From an uncultured Pelagibacteraceae bacterium (lineage in GTDB: Bacteria; Pseudomonadota; Alphaproteobacteria; Pelagibacterales; AG-422-B15): a stretch of 32,189 bases of DNA. Positions 8,508 through 16,867 of this stretch are shown here, piece after piece. The stretch is from NCBI GenBank assembly GCA_902524285.1, contig CABZCR010000009.1:1-32189 (forward strand), given 5' to 3'. The position numbers and the translations under genes are program-made. Below the pieces are notes generated by a model. It saw only the letters and a program-made list of their open reading frames with translations. It was not told the DNA's origin and searched no databases. How positions within the stretch are numbered: the stretch's first letter is position 1; every line of letters begins with the position of its first letter.

Positions 8508-9506
8508 TTATTCCTTTATGATCGGTCTATTTAAAAGTTCTTGAATTGTAACATCAATATTTTTCTTACGGTATAGAACTTTGTAAATAGCATCATTGAT
8601 TGGTAAATCTAATTTTTTTTCAATCGATAGTTTCTTAAGGGCTCTCACAGTAAATACCCCTTCAGCGATTGAAAACTTTTTTTCAATAATTTGATTAAGT
8701 GTTTTCCCTTTTGCAAGATCAGTTCCTAAAGAAAAATTTCTAGACTCTTTTGATGAACATGTAAGAAATAAGTCTCCCATACCAGACAGTCCGGCAAGTG
8801 TACTTTTTTTTGCATTCATAGATTGAGCTACAATTTTTATTTCAGCAAAACTTCTTGATATGATTGAAGCTACAGCATTTTCACCGTATTTTTTTCCAAA
8901 AACAATACCACTTGCAATTGCATAAATGTTTTTTAAAGCTCCTGCTATTTGTGAACCGATAATATCATCAGATAAGTAAGGTCTTAATATTGGCGATTTA
9001 ATTAACAAAGCAATTTTATTAGCTACCTGATCACTTTTGGATGCAACGACTGTTGCAGCCGGTAGTCCTCTCGCAATCTCTGATGCAAAATTCGGTCCTG
9101 AAATTACAGCAATTTTATTTTTTGGAAATAATGAAGATACAATTTCACTAGGCAGTTTAAGGCTATTCATTTCTATTCCCTTCGAGCAGCAAACAAAAAT
9201 CGTTTTAGCTTTAATATTTTTTTTTAATTTTATTAAATTACTTGATAAATATTGAACAGGCGAAACTAAAAATATTATTTCACATTCGGCAACATCAATT
9301 ATTGATGTTGTGCATGTTATTTTTTTACTTAACTTTATCTTTGGCAGGTATCTTTTATTTTCAGAGAGTTTATTGATATTATCACAAACACTTTTTTCTT
9401 TTGCCCACAAAATGACTGTTTGTTTTTTAGCTAAAATATTTGCAAGTGCAGTTCCCCACGCGCCCGCCCCAATTATTGCTATTTGCTTTTTAGTATTAGC
9501 CTTCAA
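8508..9506 (-). CDS. gpsA: Glycerol-3-phosphate dehydrogenase [NAD(P)+]
   Basis: GpsA reduces dihydroxyacetone phosphate to sn-glycerol-3-phosphate, the backbone precursor of phospholipids. The 332-residue protein has the dinucleotide-binding motif IGAGAWGTALA near residues 12-22, the substrate-site stretch GPNFASEIARGLPAA in the middle, and the catalytic lysine in GALKNIYAIASG. The start is a TTG at 9506, inside the end of tsaD; no in-frame ATG lies near it, and a purine-rich AAAAGGAAAAAG lies about ten bases upstream. The gene overlaps tsaD by 11 bases and is followed directly by the EVE gene. This tsaD-gpsA arrangement is widespread in alphaproteobacteria. Confidence 0.96.
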   Translation of the reverse strand: MKANTKKQIAIIGAGAWGTALANILAKKQTVILWAKEKSVCDNINKLSENKRYLPKIKLSKKITCTTSIIDVAECEIIFLVSPVQYLSSNLIKLKKNIKAKTIFVCCSKGIEMNSLKLPSEIVSSLFPKNKIAVISGPNFASEIARGLPAATVVASKSDQVANKIALLIKSPILRPYLSDDIIGSQIAGALKNIYAIASGIVFGKKYGENAVASIISRSFAEIKIVAQSMNAKKSTLAGLSGMGDLFLTCSSKESRNFSLGTDLAKGKTLNQIIEKKFSIAEGVFTVRALKKLSIEKKLDLPINDAIYKVLYRKKNIDVTIQELLNRPIIKE

Positions 9507-10578
9507 TGATTCTTTTTCCTTTTAAAAATTTTGCTTTTTTATCCAAGGGCCATCGTGGGCGTGGTTTAAAATCCAGTTTATTGAATTTTTTTCTCTCAAA
9601 TCTCTCAATGCCTGCAAGAGCAATCATCGCCCCATTATCTGTACAGTACTTAATTGATGGAAAGAGAAATTCACAATCAATTTCTTCTTCTAGTTGCTTC
9701 AGAGTTTGCCTGATGCTTTTGTTTGCAGCTACTCCTCCTGCAACAACAATTTTAATGTCTTTATTTTTCTTTAATATTTTTTTATATTCTGAAATCGCAT
9801 TTTTTGTTTTTGTATAAATTATCTTGTTGATTGTTTTTTGAAAAGAGGCCGACATATCTCTTTTAAATTTTTCAGTGCATCTGTGTTCATTAACTATTTT
9901 AGCAACTGCTGATTTAAGTCCTGCAAAAGAAAAGTGAGAAGTTTTTTCGTTAATTAAAGGCATGGGCAAAATAAATCGGTCTTTGTTTCCTTTCTTGGCA
10001 TAACTTTCAATCTGAGGCCCACCAGGATAACCAAGGTTCAACATGCGGGCTGTTTTATCAAATGCTTCACCCAAGGCATCGTCGATTGTTGTACCTAACC
10101 GCTGATAAGAATTAAAATTCTTTATAATCGTAAATTCTGTATGCCCGCCCGAAACTAACAGCAACAAATAAGGATAACTAATGTCTCTTTCCAACTTAAT
10201 TGATAATGCATGCCCCTCTAAATGATTTATTGCAATAAATGGTTTCTTTAAGAAATGTGCGAGCGTTTTACCGGCGACCACTCCAACAAGCAATCCTCCA
10301 AGTAAACCCGGGCCAGCCGTTGCTGCAATTGCATTGATTCCTCTGAAAGAAACCTGCGCTTGCTTCAATGCCATTTGAATTAAATTGTGTATTACATCAG
10401 AATGGGCCCTGGCAGCCAGCTCGGGAACTACCCCACCATAAAGTTTATGAATATCGGTTTGAGACTTAACAATGTTGGAAAGCACATTAAAACTGTTTCC
10501 TTTTTTTTCTACGACTGAGACTGATGTTTCATCACAGCTTGATTCAATGCCCATAACCCGTATTGAATTTTTTCTCAT
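9496..10578 (-). CDS. tsaD: tRNA N6-threonylcarbamoyladenosine synthase subunit TsaD
   Basis: TsaD transfers the threonylcarbamoyl group to A37 of ANN-decoding tRNAs, working with TsaB, TsaE and TsaC in the cytoplasm. The 360-residue length is slightly above the usual value of about 340. The Kae1/Qri7 motifs are complete: GIESSCDET near residues 10-18, the metal ligands H119 and H123 in NHLEGH, the VSGGHTE motif near 142-148, and D314 in CTDNGAMIA. The ATG at 10578 is followed by a basic N terminus and then the conserved core. The gene is divergent from hemC, sharing an 88-base upstream region. That divergent tsaD-gpsA / hemC-hemD arrangement is a familiar alphaproteobacterial neighbourhood. 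Confidence 0.97.
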   Translation of the reverse strand: MRKNSIRVMGIESSCDETSVSVVEKKGNSFNVLSNIVKSQTDIHKLYGGVVPELAARAHSDVIHNLIQMALKQAQVSFRGINAIAATAGPGLLGGLLVGVVAGKTLAHFLKKPFIAINHLEGHALSIKLERDISYPYLLLLVSGGHTEFTIIKNFNSYQRLGTTIDDALGEAFDKTARMLNLGYPGGPQIESYAKKGNKDRFILPMPLINEKTSHFSFAGLKSAVAKIVNEHRCTEKFKRDMSASFQKTINKIIYTKTKNAISEYKKILKKNKDIKIVVAGGVAANKSIRQTLKQLEEEIDCEFLFPSIKYCTDNGAMIALAGIERFERKKFNKLDFKPRPRWPLDKKAKFLKGKRIIEG

Positions 10579-10666
10579 AACTTTAAAATTGCATTCCGAT
10601 TTATATTAATATGTACAGTTATATGTTGTCTCAGTGTATCATATAAATAATAATGCTTAATAATTA

Positions 10667-11635
10667 ATGTCAAATTTAAGAAAAGTTCTGATCGGAATAA
10701 GAGATAGTAAACTGTCTATCGCTCAAACGAATTTTTTTCTAAAAGAAGCAAATAAAATAAATGAAATAAAGAATTCATTTTCGTTTGAAATTAAGACAAT
10801 AAAAACAAAAGGAGATATTCATAATAATCATCGTCTTGACCAATTGGGAGGCAAGGGATTATTTGTCAAGGAGATTGAAGAACAAATTCTTTCTGGAGAC
10901 ATTGATATTGGCATTCACAGTCTTAAAGATTTACCAGCTGTGGAAAACTCTCCAAGTTTAGAAATCGGTTGTTGGCTAAAGAGGTATGATGCGCGCGATG
11001 CTTTAATATCAAATAATGGGCAAGGAATTGGTGAACTTGAGCCTAACTCTGTTATAGGAACTAGCTCTATTAGACGAAGATCACAAATATTAAATTTTAG
11101 AAAAGATCTAAAGATAAAGCTGTTGAGAGGAAATGTGGATACTCGATTGCAAAAGTTAAAAGATAATGAATATGACGCAATCATATTAAGTTTAGCAGGG
11201 CTGCAAAGAATAAACGCAGAACATCTTGTGACCGAAGTATTATCTTTTGACTATTTTTTGCCAGCCTCCTGTCAAGGCGCTGTAAGCTTACAGGTAAAAA
11301 AAAATAATAATTTAGATCTAATCTTTTCAAAACTTAACCACAGTGAAACACAAATCGCATGTACTGCTGAAAGAGAAATTTTAAAAACAATCAACGCAAA
11401 TTGCAACAGTCCTGTCTCTGTTTATGCACATATAAATAAAGAAGAGATTAATATCGATTGTACTTTATACAATCATGAGGGTGATATGATTTTTAAAACA
11501 AAAAAAACGAATTATAAAAAGGATTTTATAAAATCAAGTCATGAAATCGGAAACGAAATTATCAGAGCTGTTGGTCAAAATACAATAAATGAATTAGATG
11601 AATTAAAAAATGATTTTGATTACTCGCCCATCTGA
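10667..11635 (+). CDS. hemC: Porphobilinogen deaminase (hydroxymethylbilane synthase)
   Basis: HemC condenses four porphobilinogens into hydroxymethylbilane in heme biosynthesis. The 322-residue protein has the catalytic aspartate D88 in HSLKDLPA, the basic GTSSIRRRSQ motif at 131-140, the LRGNVDTRLQKL motif near 153-164, and LPASCQGAV near 198-206. The cysteine that carries the dipyrromethane cofactor is C246 in NANCNSPV, close to the expected place. The ATG at 10667 begins immediately before the conserved IGIRDSKL stretch. The 3' end overlaps hemD by 26 bases, so the two consecutive pathway enzymes are coupled. The hemX/mitofilin-like gene that often follows hemD in alphaproteobacteria is not present. 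Confidence 0.97.
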   Translation: MSNLRKVLIGIRDSKLSIAQTNFFLKEANKINEIKNSFSFEIKTIKTKGDIHNNHRLDQLGGKGLFVKEIEEQILSGDIDIGIHSLKDLPAVENSPSLEIGCWLKRYDARDALISNNGQGIGELEPNSVIGTSSIRRRSQILNFRKDLKIKLLRGNVDTRLQKLKDNEYDAIILSLAGLQRINAEHLVTEVLSFDYFLPASCQGAVSLQVKKNNNLDLIFSKLNHSETQIACTAEREILKTINANCNSPVSVYAHINKEEINIDCTLYNHEGDMIFKTKKTNYKKDFIKSSHEIGNEIIRAVGQNTINELDELKNDFDYSPI

Positions 11636-12341
11636 GGAAGCGCAAATTCTTGCAAAAGAATTTACAAAGCTCAATCTGAATACCGTTATGGATCCTTTGA
11701 TCTCCTTTAAATCAACTTATAAAAATATAAAATTCAAAGAGAACAATTATTATTTGGTTTCAAGCCTACAAGCAGTTAAATCATTATTAAAATATCAAAA
11801 TCAATACAGTGATATTTTAACTGAAGGTCGTTTCTTAGTTATTGGAAAAAAAGTCCGAAATGAACTCGAAAAAAATAATAATATAAGAATAAAAAAAACC
11901 GCTGAAAACAGTGATGAGATGTATGATTATCTAATTAAAAATAAATTGTTATTTAAAAGTAAATTTAATCTAACTTATCTCTCGGGTTCAATCACAAACA
12001 ATGATTTTCTAAGAGCACTTAAGCACAAAAAAATTTCTGTGAAGAGAGTAATCATATATAAAGTCATACCCACAAAGAAACTGAAAAGAAAGACAGTAAG
12101 CTTGCTGAGACAAAATAAAATTAAACAAATTGTTTTGTTCTCAAGTTACACCGCGCAGACTTTGATCAAACTGTTAAGTTCAGAAAAGCTAAAAAAAAAA
12201 GTATCAAAAATCCAAGTATTTTCATTAAGTGACCGTATTGACAAATATGTTAAAAAAAGTCGTTTTTTTGAGAAGACATTTGTATCAGCCAAGCCGAACC
12301 AAAAGTCATTAATAAAAGAACTGACATCAAAAAAACAATAA
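11610..12341 (+). CDS. hemD: Uroporphyrinogen-III synthase
   Basis: HemD closes hydroxymethylbilane with inversion of ring D to give uroporphyrinogen III. This 243-residue protein is divergent, as is usual for the family, but the pattern fits: ILITRPSEEA at the N terminus, a YLSGSITN stretch near residues 124-131, RVIIYKVIP near 145-153, and an LFSSYTAQTLIKLL helix near 177-190. Position directly after hemC with a 26-base overlap makes the assignment firm. The protein is very rich in lysine, in line with the AT-rich genome. A 14-base AT palindrome (12335-12348) covers its stop codon but has no GC core or T-run, so I do not call it a terminator. Confidence 0.9.
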   Translation: MILITRPSEEAQILAKEFTKLNLNTVMDPLISFKSTYKNIKFKENNYYLVSSLQAVKSLLKYQNQYSDILTEGRFLVIGKKVRNELEKNNNIRIKKTAENSDEMYDYLIKNKLLFKSKFNLTYLSGSITNNDFLRALKHKKISVKRVIIYKVIPTKKLKRKTVSLLRQNKIKQIVLFSSYTAQTLIKLLSSEKLKKKVSKIQVFSLSDRIDKYVKKSRFFEKTFVSAKPNQKSLIKELTSKKQ

Positions 12342-12445
12342 TTATTGTAAAAATGGCTGTTTTTAAAGAATATTATGCATTAGTGATTGTTGCAGAATTG
12401 CATCAATAAAAGACCAGTATTACTAAAAATAATCATTATAATTGT

Positions 12446-12474
12446 TTGACTTATTGGGATAATGTAAGTTTAAT
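12446..12474 (+). promoter_or_regulatory. Candidate sigma-70-type promoter of the DUF1302 gene
   Basis: TTGACT at 12446-12451 and TTTAAT at 12469-12474 are separated by 17 bases, a good match to a housekeeping -35/-10 pair. A start near 12481 would give a leader of about 80 bases carrying the inverted repeat at 12492-12512 and the ribosome binding site AAGGGG at 12547-12552. Predicted from pattern only. The rest of the 219-base gap at 12342-12560 holds only an 18-codon ORF (12353-12409) and AT palindromes, which I do not regard as real features. Confidence 0.4.
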
Positions 12475-12491
12475 TACCTAGTTTTAGGAAG

Positions 12492-12512
12492 CAAAACGGT
12501 TAGATCGTTTTG
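12492..12512. promoter_or_regulatory. Perfect inverted repeat upstream of the DUF1302 gene
   Basis: CAAAACG at 12492-12498 and CGTTTTG at 12506-12512 form a perfect 7-base inverted repeat around a 7-base spacer. It lies just downstream of the candidate promoter and about 50 bases before the ATG. This position fits either a repressor operator or a 5'-leader hairpin. It is not followed by a T-run, so it is not a classical terminator. The binding protein is unknown, and no transcription regulator is encoded in the window. Confidence 0.45.
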
Positions 12513-12560
12513 TGACATTTATGTACTAGAATAAATATATTTATTTAAGGGGAATAAATT

Positions 12561-15554
12561 ATGAGACCAAATATAATTAAGACAAGTTTGTCTTCAGCTT
12601 TAATTTATGCACTTACTTTTTTTGGAAGTGCTTATGCTGCTGACATTAACACTCCAGGTTTTACTGGAACTGCAAACCATACAGTAACTTCTGGTTTCAG
12701 CATTAGGTCCGCAGACTATGACTGCAATCTTTATACTGGATATACTTTTACTGACACAAGAATTACAACTGGTTTAGCATCTGTTACAAGAGGTAACGGA
12801 GAAGGTTGTGGTTTTAATCAAGGCAATATTCCATATTGGACAGATATTTACGGTAACACCGCAACAAAGTATAACAACTATCAAGGGTCAAACCCGAACA
12901 ATGACGATGGTAGTTTAAACTTTGGTCCTGGCGATATCTTCAGTGCAAAACAAAAAATATTTGGATCTATATCTGGAACAACATCTCAAGGTCTCGGTGT
13001 TGAACTTTCTTATAGTGCTGCATACAACCCAGCGTTGAACATCAATTCCCCTGCTTTTAAAAAGCTAACATCAGACGCTGAGGATGCATTTGAACAAGAC
13101 TTCGCAATTTATGATGCTTATGTAACAGGATCATTTGACTCACCTAATGGAAACTTTGTTGATTATCAAATCGGTCGATTTGCAACAAGCTGGGGTGAAG
13201 CTACTTTCATACCTGTTGGAGCTAATGGATTGGTAACAAACGCCCTTGATACTTCTAAGATCAGAGGTCCGGGTGCATCCATTCGTGAAGCGTTGATGCC
13301 AACTGAGCAAATAACTGTTTCAACTGACCTTGATGGTATTTCCCTAGAAGCATATTATCAAATTGGTGCAGAAACAGTACAAGTTGATCCTTCAGGTTCT
13401 TACTTTGGAGCTGATTTCATCGGTGAAGGTTCAGGAAGCCTTTATGCTGGTGGAGCATATGATTATGAAATTGCAGGTGGAAGCACATGTAACTTATCTA
13501 CTCAAACAGGTGTAACTTGTGATGCAACATCACTTGCAGCTTCTAGATCAAATACAACTGGAATACTAAATCAATTAGATAACGCTTACACTGAGATCCT
13601 CGATAATGCGACTGGTTTAACATTAGCAAGTAGTCAATTTGCCATCACTACGTTCGGTAGTGAAGCTGGTAACCAGGGTCTTGGATCAGACTTAGAGGAT
13701 AACGTAGTTCTAACTGCTGGAAATGCTACTCTGGGTATTGCTGCAGGCACTAATGCAACCGCTTCTACTCAAACGGGAGCTGGATCTGAAGTTTTCTATA
13801 CAGCTGGAGCAGCTGGATTCTTAGATAGTTTAACAACGCTATCGGGGTTAACTGCTTATTCTGCAAATCAACGTGCTGGTGTAGAAATTTTACCAGATGC
13901 ACAAAAACATGTTTATGCAGATGACGGTGGCGAATGGGGTATTCGTCTAGGTACATATCTAGATGATGTTGGTACCGGCGTTGATTTAAGTTTCTATTAT
14001 GCAAATTATCACAGTAAAGCTCCTTATGTGAGAATTAAGGGAATGAAAAATATGTTTGCTGGCGACTACTATGCTTTAATGCGTGCAACAGTTACAGACC
14101 ATTTCGGATTTTATGACGCTGGTCCTCTATCCGCACTTGCTGGTAGTTTAGAATCAAACGGTGGTGATACATTATATACTGCAATTAAAGATGTAGCATA
14201 TGGTTCAACAATTTGTTCAGCTGTGTTTGGTGGAACAGCTGGTGTAACATCTATGCAGACGTTAACTGGTGACTCAACGATCACTAAGCTTACTATCACT
14301 GATCAGCATAAGGCATTGTACATGGACAGAACTTTTGGAACCTCAATTGATGGTGAAAAAGCTCTTGTTCATAACTCTGCTGTTTGTAACGCTACTGCAA
14401 ACGGAGCAGACGCTCTTTCAGGAGGTGGTAATGGAACATTAAATGATACAAACTTCGCATTGGAACTTACTGGAGTCGGTGTCCTAGCTGCAATTACTCC
14501 ATTGAATCAGGCAACGTATCAATTTATTTACCCTGAGGACAATCAAATCTTTGGTGCTAGCTTTAGTACAAACGTTGGATCCACAACTGTACAGGGTGAA
14601 GTTTCTTACAGACCTGACTTCCCACTTGCAACACCGGCTTCAAGTCAGATCAACCAGATTGCTGACGCGAGTGGTGCAACGCAAATGTTGAACTGGGTTG
14701 CTTTCACTGGATTGAACGCTCTGGGTTCGAATACGAATACAGGTCTAACCGGTAGCGGAACATCAGCTGCTAAAGCAGCTGAAGACGGAGTTCAAGCTCT
14801 ACTTTTTGCAACGGTAGCAGGTACAAATGCTGTTGGAGGTACTAATGCATATTCAAATGCAGTAAGAGATTTTAAACGTTCTTCATTACCTGCTATTTCT
14901 CAAGACACAGTTAAAGCTGGCGATTACTATAGTACCCCATTCATCGAATATGACGTTTTATCGATTGATGTTGGAACTACTACATCATTCACAGCATCTG
15001 ATCCAGTCACGGTAAGCCTTGGTGCCGACTCTGCTGCAATAGTTACTGAGTTAGCAATGGTTCAAATCCAAGACCTTGATAACAGCAAGGGTTACGTCAA
15101 CAGAGGAGGTTACTCTGCTGGTGGAGACGCACCTGCAAAATGCATGGGTGCAGTTGGAACTAATATGGCTCCAGCATCCGGGGCTTCTGTTTCAAACCTT
15201 GGTGCTTCGATCCATGACGGACTATTTGGTAATGGTGGATATTGTGAAAATCAGCCAGGTGCTGATGAGAGATCTTTTTCATACAGAATAGTTGGTACTG
15301 CAACTTATAATAACTTCAACAACACTCGTTGGGCATTAAGTCCTAACTTTGCATTTGCTCATGATCCTAGAGGCTATGGACCATCATCTCTTGGAGGTTT
15401 CGTAGAGGATAAAATGTCTCTGTCTTTAGGTGTTAACGCTACATCTGGTGGAACATCATTGGGTTTAAGCTATGTTAACTACATGGGTGACGAGAGAGTT
15501 GGAAGTGGAACAGATAAAGATTACATTACTGCATCTGTTTCGCACTCATTTTAA
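12561..15554 (+). CDS. Very large DUF1302-family outer-membrane beta-barrel protein
   Basis: This 997-residue protein begins with a signal peptide (residues 1-26, cleavage after SAYA) and ends in a phenylalanine preceded by alternating residues, as expected of an outer-membrane barrel inserted by BAM. Family hallmarks are in order: an IGRFATSWGEATFIPVG block near residues 202-218, GPGASIREALMPTEQ near 236-250, YYANYHSKAP near 480, a YPEDNQIFGASF block near 659-670, GEVSYRPDFPL near 680, and the C-terminal AFAHDPRGYGP block near 930. Members are usually about 550-700 residues; the excess is in Gly/Ala/Thr/Ser-rich insertions, mainly about residues 280-450 and 540-640. The ATG at 12561 has a strong AAGGGG site eight bases upstream. 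DUF1329 follows after 17 bases. The transported compound is unknown. Confidence 0.9.
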   Translation: MRPNIIKTSLSSALIYALTFFGSAYAADINTPGFTGTANHTVTSGFSIRSADYDCNLYTGYTFTDTRITTGLASVTRGNGEGCGFNQGNIPYWTDIYGNTATKYNNYQGSNPNNDDGSLNFGPGDIFSAKQKIFGSISGTTSQGLGVELSYSAAYNPALNINSPAFKKLTSDAEDAFEQDFAIYDAYVTGSFDSPNGNFVDYQIGRFATSWGEATFIPVGANGLVTNALDTSKIRGPGASIREALMPTEQITVSTDLDGISLEAYYQIGAETVQVDPSGSYFGADFIGEGSGSLYAGGAYDYEIAGGSTCNLSTQTGVTCDATSLAASRSNTTGILNQLDNAYTEILDNATGLTLASSQFAITTFGSEAGNQGLGSDLEDNVVLTAGNATLGIAAGTNATASTQTGAGSEVFYTAGAAGFLDSLTTLSGLTAYSANQRAGVEILPDAQKHVYADDGGEWGIRLGTYLDDVGTGVDLSFYYANYHSKAPYVRIKGMKNMFAGDYYALMRATVTDHFGFYDAGPLSALAGSLESNGGDTLYTAIKDVAYGSTICSAVFGGTAGVTSMQTLTGDSTITKLTITDQHKALYMDRTFGTSIDGEKALVHNSAVCNATANGADALSGGGNGTLNDTNFALELTGVGVLAAITPLNQATYQFIYPEDNQIFGASFSTNVGSTTVQGEVSYRPDFPLATPASSQINQIADASGATQMLNWVAFTGLNALGSNTNTGLTGSGTSAAKAAEDGVQALLFATVAGTNAVGGTNAYSNAVRDFKRSSLPAISQDTVKAGDYYSTPFIEYDVLSIDVGTTTSFTASDPVTVSLGADSAAIVTELAMVQIQDLDNSKGYVNRGGYSAGGDAPAKCMGAVGTNMAPASGASVSNLGASIHDGLFGNGGYCENQPGADERSFSYRIVGTATYNNFNNTRWALSPNFAFAHDPRGYGPSSLGGFVEDKMSLSLGVNATSGGTSLGLSYVNYMGDERVGSGTDKDYITASVSHSF

Positions 15555-15571
15555 TTAGGAAAGGGTTAAAA

Positions 15572-16789
15572 ATGAATAATACGAATATAAAAAATCTAAT
15601 TATATCTGTTGTTGTAGCTTTAGGCTTTACAGTAACTACGTCTGTTGCTGACGGGCATAAGTACACAGTGGATAGTTCAAACTATACTGAATATACAGAT
15701 ATGTTGTCACCGGGGCAGATTACAATGTTTTCTGCTTATCCAGACACATATAAAATTCATGTGTATGACAACAGTGGTGCATGTCAGGTACCGCCAGAGA
15801 TAATGTCCATCTCTCAAACTAATGGTACACTGATAAATGATAACGAAGGTTTTGAAGTTGCTAATATGGGTCAAATTCCTTTCCCAAACCCATCAGAAGC
15901 TCAACACTTTATTTGGAACATGAGATTGAATTCAAGTTTAGTATCATCAGTTTTCCGTGTTGCAACATCAACAAATGTGCAAGCTGATGGGTCTATAATT
16001 GTTGGTCAGCAAGAAACAAATATCGTATTCCCGCGTAATCCGAATACGGTTTCACAGTATGCCGATAAAAACATCTATGCGATGTTTATGCAGAAAAACT
16101 TGGGCCCACCAAGATCAGCAGGAACGACAACACTAGTGCATGACTTTATTGACAGTTATGTTCAGCCGCGTAAAGCATGGCAGTATAACCCTGCTACAAG
16201 ACGTGTGAGAAGAGCGCCTGATATCACTTATGATACAGTTCTTTTAGCTGGTGGTGGTATTGTTGTTGTTGACCAGTATGGTGGTTTTAATGGAGCTCAA
16301 GACAAGTACGATTGGACCTATGAAGGTAAGAAAATGATGATCGTGCCTGCAGCCAACGAAGCGCTTGCGGAGAATGCAATCGAGACAACTCACTCACAAT
16401 ATCATTTAAATCCTGATTATGTTCGTTATGAAGAAAGAGACGTTCACGTTGTTCATGCACAACTTAAGCCTGGACAAAGACATCTTTACGCATCACGAAC
16501 ATTCTACATAATGGACGATGATTTCTACAATCTGTCTATTATGGATGCTTATGATGATAATCAAGAACTCATGAGACACCAAATTGGAACAATGGTTAGA
16601 GGTATTGAAGGAACAGAAGCTGATGAGTGCAATATTCAAGGTGAGTTTACTTTTGACTTTGCAACAAGAACATACACTGGTAACAACCAACTAGGTACTG
16701 GTTTCAGTACAGTTCCAACTGTCTATAACGGTGAGGAAAAACCTGCAAGCTTCTTTACTCCTGATGGATTGAGAAGATACGCTAGGTAA
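15572..16789 (+). CDS. DUF1329-family periplasmic protein
   Basis: This 405-residue protein has a signal peptide (residues 1-26, ending SVA) and is probably periplasmic; no lipobox cysteine is seen. The central and C-terminal parts carry the DUF1329 signature: RKAWQYNPATRRVRRAPD near residues 201-218, FNGAQDKYDWTYEGKKMMIVP near 235-255, YVRYEERDVHVVHAQLK near 287-303, and a YIMDDDFYNLSIMDAYD block. DUF1329 is described as related in fold to LolA/LolB, proteins that carry lipids or lipoproteins in a hydrophobic cavity; that link is family knowledge and is not visible in this sequence alone. A strong AGGAAAGG site at 15557-15564 precedes the ATG. It is co-transcribed with the DUF1302 gene, and a terminator follows at 16819-16851, so the pair may form a closed bicistronic unit. 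Confidence 0.92.
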   Translation: MNNTNIKNLIISVVVALGFTVTTSVADGHKYTVDSSNYTEYTDMLSPGQITMFSAYPDTYKIHVYDNSGACQVPPEIMSISQTNGTLINDNEGFEVANMGQIPFPNPSEAQHFIWNMRLNSSLVSSVFRVATSTNVQADGSIIVGQQETNIVFPRNPNTVSQYADKNIYAMFMQKNLGPPRSAGTTTLVHDFIDSYVQPRKAWQYNPATRRVRRAPDITYDTVLLAGGGIVVVDQYGGFNGAQDKYDWTYEGKKMMIVPAANEALAENAIETTHSQYHLNPDYVRYEERDVHVVHAQLKPGQRHLYASRTFYIMDDDFYNLSIMDAYDDNQELMRHQIGTMVRGIEGTEADECNIQGEFTFDFATRTYTGNNQLGTGFSTVPTVYNGEEKPASFFTPDGLRRYAR

Positions 16790-16818
16790 AAATACTTACT
16801 TTTTTCTTTTTTTAATTT

Positions 16819-16851
16819 AAAACCCGACTTGAAAATTTTAGGTCGGGTTTT
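16819..16851 (+). terminator. Rho-independent terminator after the DUF1329 gene
   Basis: AAAACCCGAC at 16819-16828 pairs perfectly with GTCGGGTTTT at 16842-16851, giving a 10-base stem with a GC core and a 13-base loop, followed by a T-rich tail. It is the only convincing intrinsic terminator I found in the window. The symmetric A and T flanks could let it work on either strand, but the downstream gene is also on the + strand. Confidence 0.85.
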
Positions 16852-16867
16852 AATTTTAGTATGGTCT

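Noticed and set aside
9037-9817. + strand open frames opposite gpsA and tsaD
   Set aside because: Antisense to conserved genes with intact catalytic motifs; their translations look like random hydrophobic sequence.
12335-12348. 14-base perfect palindrome over the hemD stop codon
   Set aside because: It is almost all A and T with no loop and no T-run; such palindromes arise by chance in AT-rich DNA. The same applies to the 16-base palindrome at 12530-12545.
12353-12409. 18-codon ORF after hemD
   Set aside because: Too short, no ribosome binding site and no recognisable peptide; could be a leader peptide but nothing supports it.
13765-14299. Minus-strand open frames inside the DUF1302 gene
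   Set aside because: The His/Leu-rich translation is what the reverse of a Gly/Ala/Thr-rich coding region gives; no start signal or family match.
16829-16867. Upstream TTG start for the YCF48 protein
   Set aside because: It lies in the terminator hairpin and would place 13 extra residues before a good signal peptide.
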